Assembly (NCBI GenBank): GCA_021414245.1
Contig: JAIOOU010000015.1
Span: 124,001 to 188,000, forward strand
DNA length: 64,000 nucleotides
DNA from: Chloroflexota bacterium
Lineage (GTDB): Bacteria > Chloroflexota > Anaerolineae > Anaerolineales > Villigracilaceae
Reading direction: 5' to 3'
Made by a program: the position numbers and the translations under genes. Below, piece by piece: positions 7,586 through 15,983 of this stretch. The notes below the pieces were generated by a model that ran no database searches, was not told the DNA's origin, and saw only the letters and a list, made by a program, of their open reading frames with translations. The stretch's first letter is position 1; the number at the start of each line of letters is the position of its first letter.

Positions 7586-8458
7586 CTACAATTTTTCGGA
7601 TGCAAGGCGGGTAAGGTATTGGCCATAATGTGTGCTGCTCATTGCCCTCGCCAGACCGAGAAGTTGATCGACAGTGATATACCCCATGCGATAGGCAATC
7701 TCCTCCGGGCAGGAGATCATCATCCCCTGCCGTTCCTGCACAGTCTGAATAAAGCCGGCCGCCTGGAGAAGGGATTCATGAGTGCCTGCATCCAGCCAGG
7801 CAAATCCGCGTCCCAGAACCTCCGTCGTTAATTGGCCTTTTTCAAGATACCGCCGGTTGAGATCCGTGATCTCCAATTCGCCGCGGGGGGAGGGCGTTAA
7901 TCGTGAGGCGATCTCGCATACCTGGTTGTCGTAAAAATAAATCCCGGGGACCGCATAGCGGGACCGGGGATGCGCCGGTTTTTCCTCCAGGCTTAGGACA
8001 TTCCCATCCTGATCAAACTCGATCACCCCGTAACGTTCCGGGTCATTCACCGGGTAGGCAAACACGCGCGCGCCTTCCTGAAGATTGGAACAATTCCGCA
8101 GAGTGTCCGGGAGCCCATGACCGTAGAATATGTTATCGCCCAGAATCAAACAAACCGGTTGCTGAGCGATGAAACCCCTGCCGAGGACAAAGGCTTCAGC
8201 CAGTCCGCGCGGCTCGGCCTGCTCGATATAGGAAAAGGACAAACCCCATGGATTTCCATCACCCAGAAGGCGGCGGTACTGCGGCAGGTCCTCCGGCGTG
8301 CTGATGATCAGTATCTCCCGAATGCCCGCCAGCATAAGCACCGAAAGGGGATAATAGATCATGGGCTTGTCGTACACCGGCAAAAGCTGCTTGCTGATCG
8401 CCAGGGTTAGAGGATGAAGGCGGCTTCCCCGCCCCCCCGCAAGAATAATTCCCTTCAT
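7586..8458 (-). CDS. rfbA: Glucose-1-phosphate thymidylyltransferase
   Basis: RfbA/RmlA makes dTDP-glucose from dTTP and glucose-1-phosphate, the first step toward dTDP-rhamnose and related deoxysugars. The protein has 290 aa starting [18 protein letters not shown], with the nucleotide-binding loop [34 protein letters not shown] and EEKP, all in family order and normal length. The start at 8458 overlaps the rfbB stop as ATGA, so the pair is translationally coupled. rfbC and rfbD are not in the window. Confidence 0.96.
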   Translation of the reverse strand: MKGIILAGGRGSRLHPLTLAISKQLLPVYDKPMIYYPLSVLMLAGIREILIISTPEDLPQYRRLLGDGNPWGLSFSYIEQAEPRGLAEAFVLGRGFIAQQPVCLILGDNIFYGHGLPDTLRNCSNLQEGARVFAYPVNDPERYGVIEFDQDGNVLSLEEKPAHPRSRYAVPGIYFYDNQVCEIASRLTPSPRGELEITDLNRRYLEKGQLTTEVLGRGFAWLDAGTHESLLQAAGFIQTVQERQGMMISCPEEIAYRMGYITVDQLLGLARAMSSTHYGQYLTRLASEKL

Positions 8459-9534
8459 TTTGCCTTCTCCCTTGTTGCATAATTTTCCGTCAGCCAGGCT
8501 TGATAATCGTTCTGCATTTGAATGGCGGCAAGCCATTCCGGGTTGGCAAGGATCCATTGCACGGTGGCGAACAAACCATCCTTTAAGGAATATCGCGGCT
8601 GCCAGCCAAGTTCGTTTCTTATTTTCGCGATGTTCATGGCATAGCGGCGATCATGTCCGGGGCGGTCAGTCACAAATTTAATTAACTCCCGATGCGTTCT
8701 CGCACCTGGTCTTAACTCATCCAACAGGTCGCAGATCGTTTCCACGATGGTCAGGTTGGCGGGCTGGTTGTTTCCACCAATGTTATAAGTTTGGCCGGAA
8801 ACACCCCGAACCAGGATTTGATGGATCGCTTCGCAATGATCATCCACGAACAGCCAGTCACGGATCTGCTGGCCATCCCCATAAACAGGCAGCGGCCTGC
8901 CTTCCAATGCATTCAAAACGACAAGGGGAATTAATTTTTCCGGAAACTGTCGCGGACCATAATTATTGGAACAGTTCGAGATCGTCACCGGCAGGTGATA
9001 GGTATGATGATAAGAACGCGCCAGGTGATCACTGGAAGCCTTGGATGCCGCGTACGGAGAGTTTGGAGCATAAGGGGTCGTTTCGGAAAAAGCAGGTTCA
9101 TCCGGATTCAAGGAACCATATACCTCATCCGTCGACACATGATGAAAACGTATATCCGCGATCGGCAGGGCCTCTTCCACCAGCCAATATTGTCTGGCCG
9201 CTTCCAGCAGAGTGAACGTGCCGATCACATTGGTCCGGATGAAGGGTTCAGGACTCAGGATCGAACGGTCCACATGAGACTCGGCGGCAAAATGGACAAT
9301 GGTATCAATTCGATGGCGCCGAAGCAAATCATTCACCAGGTCACGATCGCAAATATCGCCCTTGATAAATGCATGACGATCCACAGGCAGGTCCCTGAGA
9401 TTCTCAAGACTGCCGGCATAGGTCAAGGCATCCAGATTTACAACATGAACTCCAGAATCGGCATTTAGCAAATAACGCACAAAATTGGAGCCGATAAAAC
9501 CAGCCCCACCGGTAACCAGGACCCTGTTCATCAT
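8455..9534 (-). CDS. rfbB: dTDP-glucose 4,6-dehydratase
   Basis: RfbB/RmlB converts dTDP-glucose to dTDP-4-keto-6-deoxyglucose with bound NAD. This 359-aa extended SDR has the NAD motif [10 protein letters not shown] near the N-terminus, [21 protein letters not shown] and the catalytic [10 protein letters not shown] (Tyr/Lys). Two adjacent ATG codons (9534, 9531) could start it; the first overlaps the stop of the upstream cysteine-desulfurase-like gene as ATGA. The downstream rfbA also overlaps it, so three genes form one tightly coupled leftward operon. The likely product is an activated deoxysugar for surface glycans. Confidence 0.96.
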   Translation of the reverse strand: MMNRVLVTGGAGFIGSNFVRYLLNADSGVHVVNLDALTYAGSLENLRDLPVDRHAFIKGDICDRDLVNDLLRRHRIDTIVHFAAESHVDRSILSPEPFIRTNVIGTFTLLEAARQYWLVEEALPIADIRFHHVSTDEVYGSLNPDEPAFSETTPYAPNSPYAASKASSDHLARSYHHTYHLPVTISNCSNNYGPRQFPEKLIPLVVLNALEGRPLPVYGDGQQIRDWLFVDDHCEAIHQILVRGVSGQTYNIGGNNQPANLTIVETICDLLDELRPGARTHRELIKFVTDRPGHDRRYAMNIAKIRNELGWQPRYSLKDGLFATVQWILANPEWLAAIQMQNDYQAWLTENYATREKAK

Positions 9535-10790
9535 GCTGCGATCTTCCTCAAGGCCTCGCCAAACCTGGCGATCTCATCCAGCGTGTTGTAATGCGCCGCA
9601 CCTACACGGACCATGCCGCCCTTATCCAGCAATCCCAATCTTTCCACAACGGCAAGAGCATAGTAATGACCGTCCCAAACATAGAAGCCCGCATCGCCCA
9701 ATTGTCTGGCGACCTCATTGGGATGCCTGCCCTCAAGCGTGAATGATACGGTGGATACACGTTCATCCAGCCGTTTCATATCGGTCAGGCCGTAGATACG
9801 TGTGCCGGGCACGTCGCTGATGGTTTGAATTAAAGCACGCGACAATTCGAATTCATACGCCTTCAAAGCGGACATGGCCTGCTTGAAAATCAATCTGCGG
9901 CCGCTGAAGCCCGCCTCTTTCCACGGTTGGGCCTGATCCTGTCCGAACTGCTTCCCGATCCACTCGAAGTATTCCAGGGCCCCCAGCACACCTGCGATGC
10001 CTTCATGATTCTGTGTACCGGTCTCAAATTTATACGGGAGCTCATTCGAGGCAGGGCGCACCTTATATGGTTTCAACCCGTTCAGCAGGTCATATCTTCC
10101 ATACAAGGCCCCCGCATGCGGACCAAAAAACTTATACGAGGAACATACCAGAAAATCACAACCCAAGTCCTGCACATCAATGGGACCGTGCGGCGCGTAT
10201 TGCACCGCATCGATGTAAACCAATGCCCCTGCTTCCTTCGCCATTTTGGTTAACTTGCGGACGGGATTAATGGTCCCCAATGCATTCGAGGCATAACCAA
10301 AGGCCGTGATCTTCGGTTTGCGCTCCATGGCTTTGGCGAACTCGTCCACTTTGAGGGTGCCGTCCTCCACATCGATATCGATCCAGGTGATCTTGCAACC
10401 CCTGTCCTCCGCCACCAGCAGCCAGGGCGAAATATTGGCATCATGATCCAGGCGGGTGACCACGATCTCATCGCCTGCGTTCAAGTTCCTCGCCAGCGTG
10501 CGGGAAAAATAAAGTGACAGTGTGGTCATGTTGTTCCCGAAGATGATCTCCTCGGGCCGTGCGGCATTGAGAAAATCGGCCATGGCCGCGTGTGCTTCGT
10601 GCAGGGTCTCGTCGGATTTCCGGCTCGTCTCGAACATGCCTTCATGATTGGCGTTGTTCTCCAGCAGGTATTTGTTAATACGGTCCAGGCTGGGCTTGGC
10701 GATCTGTGTCCCGCCCGGGTTGTCGAAGAAGACGGCAGGGCGGTCCAGGGAGGGAAACTGCCGGCGGATCAGGTCAAGGTCAAGAGGCAT
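9531..10790 (-). CDS. Cysteine desulfurase-like class V aminotransferase
   Basis: This 419-aa PLP enzyme of the SufS/CsdA-like fold begins MPLDLDLIRRQFPSL. Recognisable parts are FFDNPGGTQ near the N-terminus, NNMTTLSLYFSR, the Asp segment YIDAVQYAPHG and the PLP lysine in SSYKFFGPHAG (about K220). Length and pattern fit the cysteine desulfurase-like family often annotated next to isopenicillin-N-epimerase relatives. The exact reaction is not certain, and no mobile catalytic Cys loop could be assigned with confidence. GGAG lies 6 nt before ATG 10790, so that start was preferred over 10802. It is coupled to rfbB by ATGA overlap, although no functional link to sugar synthesis is evident. Confidence 0.85.
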   Translation of the reverse strand: MPLDLDLIRRQFPSLDRPAVFFDNPGGTQIAKPSLDRINKYLLENNANHEGMFETSRKSDETLHEAHAAMADFLNAARPEEIIFGNNMTTLSLYFSRTLARNLNAGDEIVVTRLDHDANISPWLLVAEDRGCKITWIDIDVEDGTLKVDEFAKAMERKPKITAFGYASNALGTINPVRKLTKMAKEAGALVYIDAVQYAPHGPIDVQDLGCDFLVCSSYKFFGPHAGALYGRYDLLNGLKPYKVRPASNELPYKFETGTQNHEGIAGVLGALEYFEWIGKQFGQDQAQPWKEAGFSGRRLIFKQAMSALKAYEFELSRALIQTISDVPGTRIYGLTDMKRLDERVSTVSFTLEGRHPNEVARQLGDAGFYVWDGHYYALAVVERLGLLDKGGMVRVGAAHYNTLDEIARFGEALRKIAA

Positions 10791-10863
10791 ATCGGACTCC
10801 ATTAATGAAATGTAGACAAAGAGACTGTATACTTAAATTGTACCCCACACAAAAGGAGAAACC

Positions 10864-11286
10864 ATGTTCGACAAAATTCTACTGGCAGTCGATGGCTCGG
10901 AGCACGCCCTGCACGCCGCCCGCACCGCTGCCGATCTGGCGCGGTCCATGAAAACCAGTGAGATCCGCATCGTCACAGCATATGATTTCATTCCACCCTA
11001 CCTTGGCGAACCCAACATGCAATACGCCATTGATGCGCGCATGGAATCCGCAAAAACCATCATGCAAAAAGCCGTCCATGCAGTGGGAGACGTTCCGTGC
11101 GAGATCCACACTGAGTTGATCGAAGGCCCGGCCGCTGAGGCGATCATTGATGTGGCTTCGACCCGCAAAAGCAACGTGATCGTGATGGGCTCGCGCGGTC
11201 TGGGTACCCTGGCAGGACTGCTGCTCGGCAGCACCAGTCAAAAGGTTGTGGCTCACGCCCCCTGTCCTGTTCTTATCGTCCGCTAG
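10864..11286 (+). CDS. Universal stress protein (UspA family)
   Basis: A 140-aa single Usp domain. The N-terminus MFDKILLAVDGSEHALHAA carries the conserved Asp of the nucleotide pocket. The ATP-binding signature G-x2-G-x9-G-S/T is present as GSRGLGTLAGLLLGSTSQKV near the C-terminus, so this is probably an ATP-binding type. A strong SD (AAAAGGAGAAACC) precedes ATG 10864. Its 3' end overlaps the convergent mobA gene by 14 nt, with no terminator between them. The role is a general stress or energy-status effector with unknown partner. Confidence 0.93.
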   Translation: MFDKILLAVDGSEHALHAARTAADLARSMKTSEIRIVTAYDFIPPYLGEPNMQYAIDARMESAKTIMQKAVHAVGDVPCEIHTELIEGPAAEAIIDVASTRKSNVIVMGSRGLGTLAGLLLGSTSQKVVAHAPCPVLIVR

Positions 11287-11869
11287 CACGCCTCTCGGCT
11301 TCCAAAAATTCCTCCGGCGTATTCAGATTCCAAAAACACAATCCTGACGGGTCCAGATCTTTCACTTCATCCGCAGTTAATTCACGGACTTTCACTTTGG
11401 GAAACCAGGCGATGACTTTCCATTGATCCGCATCGATGGCTGATTCGATGGCAGGCAGGCAGGTTTCACGGCGATACAAGGCATGGAAGGGTTCATACCC
11501 TTCCCCCGTTTTTGCGATGACCACATCCGCATCTTCCCTGACCATGAGACTGCGCGCGCCTTCGAAAAAATTCGGACTCGCGAAAGGCATGTCGCAGGCG
11601 ACCACCGCCACCAGGGGGGAATTGGCAGAGGCGATCGCAGTATAGAGTCCGCCCAGGGCGCCCCGTCCGGGCTTGAGGTCCGGGATGAGGCGCAGATTTA
11701 AAAATCCATATTCGGCGGGGCGGTTGGTCGTTACAATCACTTCATCCGCGATGGGCGCCAAGGTCCCGATCACGCGTTGAATGAGCGGGTGTCCCAGAAA
11801 TGGTTTGAGGGCCTTGTCTTCACCCATGCGGGAGGATTGTCCGCCCGCCTGAACAACAACGGTTAACAT
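11273..11869 (-). CDS. mobA: Molybdenum cofactor guanylyltransferase
   Basis: MobA transfers GMP from GTP to Mo-molybdopterin, giving the bis-MGD cofactor precursor. The protein (198 aa) opens with MLTVVVQAGGQSSRMGEDKA, the MobA signature, followed by GGLYTAI and VVACDMPF (the Mg-binding Asp). The start at 11869 coincides with the domain start; the frame continues upstream but without family similarity. There is no SD, and TATAAT sits exactly 6 nt before ATG, which suggests a leaderless transcript. A molybdoenzyme is implied in the genome, but none lies in this window. It is divergent from amrS with only 35 nt between the start codons. Confidence 0.92.
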   Translation of the reverse strand: MLTVVVQAGGQSSRMGEDKALKPFLGHPLIQRVIGTLAPIADEVIVTTNRPAEYGFLNLRLIPDLKPGRGALGGLYTAIASANSPLVAVVACDMPFASPNFFEGARSLMVREDADVVIAKTGEGYEPFHALYRRETCLPAIESAIDADQWKVIAWFPKVKVRELTADEVKDLDPSGLCFWNLNTPEEFLEAERRASGR

Positions 11870-11905
11870 GGGTATATTATAGTAGGTAGACCTATGGAGT
11901 CGCAA
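11870..11905 (-). promoter_or_regulatory. Candidate leaderless promoter of mobA
   Basis: On the minus strand there is TTGCGA (11905-11900), an 18-nt spacer, TATAAT (11881-11876), then 6 nt to the ATG at 11869. The -35 lies beside the divergent amrS start codon, so the two genes share a very compact control region. Confidence 0.6.
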
Positions 11906-13017
11906 TGAGTTCACTCGCAAAACAACTGGACAGCTTAACGGTGGAAGGCAGCCTATACGATGCACTGGAAGATCATTCCGTGCGCTGTCATGCCTGCGGA
12001 CATCACTGTCTGATCCACGAAGGCAGGCGCGGAATCTGTCAGGTCCGTTTTAATGAAGGCGGGAAATTACGCGTGCCATGGGGGTATGTCGCCGCACTGC
12101 AAAGCGATCCGATCGAGAAAAAACCTTTTTCCCATGTACTCCCCGGAACCAATGCACTGACCTTCGGAATGCTGGGGTGTGACTATCATTGCGGCTATTG
12201 CCAGAACTGGCTGACCTCCCAGGCTTTGCGCGATCCCGCTTCGGATGTTTCGGCGCAGCTGGTAAGGAAGATCAGCCCGGCACAAATGCTCGAGCATGCA
12301 AAAAGAACAAGGGCCTCGGTGATGGTCTCCTCCTATAATGAACCGCTCATTACCAGTGAATGGGCTGCGGCCATCTTTAAAGAGGCAAAGCTGGCGGGCT
12401 TGAAGTGTGCGTATGTATCCAACGGCAACAACACACCGGAAGTCATGGAATATCTGCGGCCTTACCTGGATGCCTATAAGGTCGACCTAAAATGCATGAG
12501 CGATAAAAACTACCGCAGTCTGGGCGGCACCCTGCAAAATACCCTGGACGGCATCCAGCGTGCCCGTGAAATGGGCTTATGGGTTGAAGTGGTGACCCTG
12601 GTGATTCCCGGCTTCAACGATTCAAATGAAGAGTTGTGGGATGCAGCCCGTTTTCTGGCCGGCCTTTCCCAGGACATTCCCTGGCATGTAACCGCCTTCC
12701 ACAAGGATTACAAAATGACCGAACCCGTGAACACGGATCCACAGACATTGATTCGGGCGGCCGAGATCGGACGCGAGGCCGGGTTGAGATATGTATACGC
12801 GGGAAATTTGCCGGGAAATGTGGGAGAGTATGAAACCACCTGTTGTCCGCAATGCAGCACCCGGCTGGTGAAACGAAGCGGGTATGTCATCCAGGAATAC
12901 AAAATTACCGGCGAAGGAAAATGTTCGAAATGCGGGGAGGAAATCCCGGGCATATGGCCCAAAGACCCTTCTACAGTAGGGTTATATGGAAGCGGCCATC
13001 CACTGCCCGTATGGTAG
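11905..13017 (+). CDS. amrS: AmmeMemoRadiSam system radical SAM enzyme
   Basis: A 370-aa radical SAM protein. The [4Fe-4S] motif C-x3-C-x2-C is CDYHCGYC at residues 92-99, followed by QNW, as in the AmrS/PflA-like group. An N-terminal Cys-rich segment (CHACGHHCLIHEGRRGIC) and a C-terminal zinc-ribbon (two CPQC/CSKC pairs) match the subfamily that accompanies AMMECR1 and Memo proteins. Neither partner gene is in the window. GGAG lies 5 nt before ATG 11905. The protein is cytosolic. Its reaction is not established for the family beyond radical chemistry; pyruvate formate-lyase activation is not implied. Confidence 0.9.
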   Translation: MSSLAKQLDSLTVEGSLYDALEDHSVRCHACGHHCLIHEGRRGICQVRFNEGGKLRVPWGYVAALQSDPIEKKPFSHVLPGTNALTFGMLGCDYHCGYCQNWLTSQALRDPASDVSAQLVRKISPAQMLEHAKRTRASVMVSSYNEPLITSEWAAAIFKEAKLAGLKCAYVSNGNNTPEVMEYLRPYLDAYKVDLKCMSDKNYRSLGGTLQNTLDGIQRAREMGLWVEVVTLVIPGFNDSNEELWDAARFLAGLSQDIPWHVTAFHKDYKMTEPVNTDPQTLIRAAEIGREAGLRYVYAGNLPGNVGEYETTCCPQCSTRLVKRSGYVIQEYKITGEGKCSKCGEEIPGIWPKDPSTVGLYGSGHPLPVW

Positions 13018-13031
13018 AGTGTGTTTTGTTG

Positions 13032-13109
13032 TATAATTTGTCCGTCAGGAGGTATGAGGGATTTTTTCTTATACCTCCATAATCCACTTATCTCTCTAAG
13101 GAGGAGAAC
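13032..13109 (+). promoter_or_regulatory. Promoter and leader of the ABC binding-protein gene
   Basis: TATAAT at 13032-13037 gives a start near 13044. The leader carries a hairpin with arms GGAGGTAT (13048-13055) and ATACCTCC (13071-13078), which hides a first SD-like GGAGG. A second strong SD (AAGGAGGAGAAC) directly precedes the GTG start at 13110. Confidence 0.45.
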
Positions 13110-14825
13110 GTGAAAAGAAACATTTCTGTTTTGCTTTCGCTGATCGTGCTGGCGGGCCTGATGCTTGCAGCCTGCGGCACCCCGGCGACCGAAGCGCCTG
13201 CCGCTGCCACGGAAGCACCCGCGGCGACCGAAGCGCCTGCCGCCTATGAAGGCATGAAGGTTGAAGCCGCCAGCTGCGATTACGGCGGTGAATTCAAATC
13301 CATCGAAGCGGTAGATGCGTCGACCGTCAAGATCACTCTCTGTGTGCCTGACCCGGCCTTCCCCTCGAAGATCGCCTTTACATCCTTTGCGGTTCAGCCT
13401 GCTGAATACCTTGAATCCACTGGTGGAAACGGTGATTTGCTCGAGAAACCGATCGGCACCGGCCCCTACATGGTCGATTCCTGGGTTCGTGGTGACCAAT
13501 TGATCTTAACCGCCAACCCCAACTATTGGGGCGAGAAGCCCGCTGACAGCACCCTGGTCTTCAAGTGGAGCACCGAGTCTGCCCAGCGCCTGCTCGAACT
13601 TCAATCCGGCACCGTCGATGGTATCGACAACGTCGGCCCCGATGATTTCGCGACCGTTCAGGGCGATTCAAACCTGGCACTTTATACACGCCCGGCCCTT
13701 AACATCATGTACATCGGTTTCAACAACAATCCGCAGGTCGAAGGCTTTGACAACACCAAGAATCCTTTGGCAAACGAAAAAGTACGCCAGGCCATTGCCA
13801 TGGGTATTGACCGCCAGCGCATCGTAGATAACTTCTACCCGGCCGGCTCCGAAGTGGCAGATTACTTCACCCCCTGCGCCATCCCGAACGGTTGTATTGG
13901 CGACAAGTGGTACGGTTTTGACGCCGCTGCCGCAAAAGCTCTTCTCACCGAAGCCGGTTACCCGGATGGTTTCGAAACTGTTTTGAACTACCGCGATGTT
14001 GTTCGTGGTTACCTGCCCGACCCGAACGTGGTTGCCCAGGACCTGCAAGCTCAGTTGAAAGAGAACTTGAACATCACCCTTAAGATCGAAGTGATGGAAT
14101 CCGGTGCTTACCTTGCTGCCGCAGATGCCGGACAGTTACAGGGACTTTACATGCTGGGTTGGGGTGCTGACTATCCTGATCAGACCAACTTCCTCGGCTA
14201 TCACTTTGGTGCCGGCGCTTCCAAGCAGTTCGGTGATAAATTCGACGACATCACCAGCGCATTGGATAGCGGCGCCCAATTGGCCTCCGACGCCGAGCGC
14301 GCTCCGTTCTACGAAGCCGCCAACAACGCGATTCGCACCCATGTACCCATGATCCCTGTGGCCCATGGCGGTTCCGCAGTTGCCTTCAAAGCTTCAGTAA
14401 CCGGTGCTCATGCCAGCCCGCTTGGCAATGAGAACTTCTCCGTCATGTCCAATGGTGGCGACACCTTCGTCTGGATGCAGAACGCCGAACCGATTTCCCT
14501 GTACTGTGCTGACGAAACCGATGGTGAGTCACTCCGTGCCTGTGAAGCGGTTACTCAGTCCCTGCTTGGCTATGAAACCGGTGGTACCGCGGTCGAACCT
14601 GTTTTGGCTGAATCCTATGAAGCCAGCGCAGACCTGACCGAGTGGACTTTCCACCTTCGCCCGGGCGTCCTCTTCTCAGACGGCTCCACGCTGGATGCGA
14701 ATGACGTGGTTACCTCGCTTTCCGTCCAATGGGATGCGGCGAATCCTCTTCACACCGGCAATACAGGTGCGTTCTCCTACTGGAGCGGCCTCTTCGGTGC
14801 ATTCCTGAATGCTCCTGCCCAGTAA
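13110..14825 (+). CDS. Family 5 solute-binding lipoprotein, circularly permuted
   Basis: A 571-aa extracytoplasmic binding protein of the peptide/nickel (DppA/OppA) family, GTG start with strong SD. Residues 1-22 are a lipoprotein signal (LMLAAC, C22), followed by a Thr/Glu/Ala/Pro linker to about 46. The mature domain begins in the middle of the usual fold: FKSIEAVDASTVKITL matches DppA about residue 140 onward, then IGTGPYMVDSW, NPNYWGEKP, VRQAIAMGIDR. The usual C-terminus (AHASPLGNENFSV) ends near 446 and is joined directly to what is normally the mature N-terminus (GDTFVWMQNAEPISL, 450 on), including LAESYEASADLTEWTFHLRP and DANDVV, up to the end. All parts are present once, in rotated order. 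It presumably feeds the two downstream permeases. Confidence 0.9.
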   Translation: MKRNISVLLSLIVLAGLMLAACGTPATEAPAAATEAPAATEAPAAYEGMKVEAASCDYGGEFKSIEAVDASTVKITLCVPDPAFPSKIAFTSFAVQPAEYLESTGGNGDLLEKPIGTGPYMVDSWVRGDQLILTANPNYWGEKPADSTLVFKWSTESAQRLLELQSGTVDGIDNVGPDDFATVQGDSNLALYTRPALNIMYIGFNNNPQVEGFDNTKNPLANEKVRQAIAMGIDRQRIVDNFYPAGSEVADYFTPCAIPNGCIGDKWYGFDAAAAKALLTEAGYPDGFETVLNYRDVVRGYLPDPNVVAQDLQAQLKENLNITLKIEVMESGAYLAAADAGQLQGLYMLGWGADYPDQTNFLGYHFGAGASKQFGDKFDDITSALDSGAQLASDAERAPFYEAANNAIRTHVPMIPVAHGGSAVAFKASVTGAHASPLGNENFSVMSNGGDTFVWMQNAEPISLYCADETDGESLRACEAVTQSLLGYETGGTAVEPVLAESYEASADLTEWTFHLRPGVLFSDGSTLDANDVVTSLSVQWDAANPLHTGNTGAFSYWSGLFGAFLNAPAQ

Positions 14826-14852
14826 GATCAAGATCTAGCCTCATTATATATA

Positions 14853-14883
14853 AGCCCCCCGCCAGGAGTCCTGGCGGGGGGCT
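14853..14883 (+). terminator. Strong intra-operon hairpin between binding protein and permease
   Basis: A 14-bp GC-rich perfect stem with a 3-nt loop is followed by C-rich sequence instead of T. It is more likely an mRNA-stabilising or partial termination element that lowers permease expression than a full terminator. Confidence 0.65.
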
Positions 14884-14895
14884 CCCCCAATTGCC

Positions 14896-15975
14896 ATGAC
14901 CACTTATATTATTCGACGACTTCTGCTCAGTATTCCGGTGCTATTTGGCATTTTATTTGCAACCTTTGCACTGGCTCGCTTGATTCCGGGCGATCCGTGC
15001 CGTGCCATGCTTGGAGAGAAAGCCACCAAAGTGGTCTGTGATGAGTTCAACCATCGTCACGGGCTGGACAGGCCAATAGCAATTCAGTTTGGAGTCTATG
15101 TAAATGAAATTGCTCATGGCGAATTTGGAAATTCCTTCCGCTATTCCAAACCCATCACTGAATTATTGATGGAGCGCCTGCCCATCACTGTTGAATTAAG
15201 TTTTGCGGCATTATTCGTCAGTATCGTTATCGGGATTCCATTGGGGGTGATCTCGGCAGTCCGCCATAATTCATGGGTGGACGTGGTCACCATGATGTGG
15301 GCCAATGTGGGTGTGTCCATGCCGGTTTTCTGGCTGGGATTAATGCTTGCGTATGTTTTTGCGCTCACATTAAAAGATACTCCGTTCCAACTGCCGCCCT
15401 CCGGCCGCCTCAGTTCCGGAGTTACCACGATTCCTTTTTTTGTGGCCTGGGGACTGCAAATGGGCAAGGATTCTTTTGGCTATAATATCTTCGATTTCTT
15501 CAGCCGGATGAATATTTTCAATTCCGTGCTCACCGCAGACTGGGTGGTGCTCAAGGATGCGATCAAACATTTAATTCTTCCCGCATTTGCACTCAGCACG
15601 ATTCCCATGGCCCTGATTGCACGCATGACCCGCTCCGCCATGCTGGAAGTACTCGGACAGGATTACATTCGCACAGCGCGCGCCAAAGGACTGGCGCGGC
15701 GTGCGGTTATATTGAAACACGCATTTCGCAATGCCCTGCTGCCTCTCGCAACCGTGATCGGATTATCCCTGGGCGGCCTGCTGGGCGGCGCCGTGCTCAC
15801 GGAAACCGTGTTCAATTTATCCGGTGTCGGCCGCATTCTTTACGATGGCATCACGGCCCGTGATTATGGTATTGTGCAGGGTTTCACGGTGGTAATCGCA
15901 ATATTCTTTGTGGTATTAAATTTGATCGTGGATATCTCTTATGCTTATCTCGATCCGCGCATCCGCCTTAACTAG
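14896..15975 (+). CDS. ABC transporter permease (DppB-like)
   Basis: This 359-aa inner-membrane permease of the dipeptide/nickel import family starts MTTYIIRRLLLSIPVLFGIL, the standard DppB N-terminus, with the RLIPGDPC loop and six predicted TM helices. The EAA loop that docks on the ATPase is seen as YIRTARAKGLARRAVILKHA near residues 257-276. The start at 14896 follows the hairpin by 12 nt and lacks an evident SD. It is somewhat longer than DppB because of a 50-residue insertion (GRLSSGVTTIPFF and following) between TM helices. It pairs with the next gene; ATP-binding subunits are not in the window. Confidence 0.93.
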   Translation: MTTYIIRRLLLSIPVLFGILFATFALARLIPGDPCRAMLGEKATKVVCDEFNHRHGLDRPIAIQFGVYVNEIAHGEFGNSFRYSKPITELLMERLPITVELSFAALFVSIVIGIPLGVISAVRHNSWVDVVTMMWANVGVSMPVFWLGLMLAYVFALTLKDTPFQLPPSGRLSSGVTTIPFFVAWGLQMGKDSFGYNIFDFFSRMNIFNSVLTADWVVLKDAIKHLILPAFALSTIPMALIARMTRSAMLEVLGQDYIRTARAKGLARRAVILKHAFRNALLPLATVIGLSLGGLLGGAVLTETVFNLSGVGRILYDGITARDYGIVQGFTVVIAIFFVVLNLIVDISYAYLDPRIRLN

Positions 15976-15983
15976 GACCTGAC

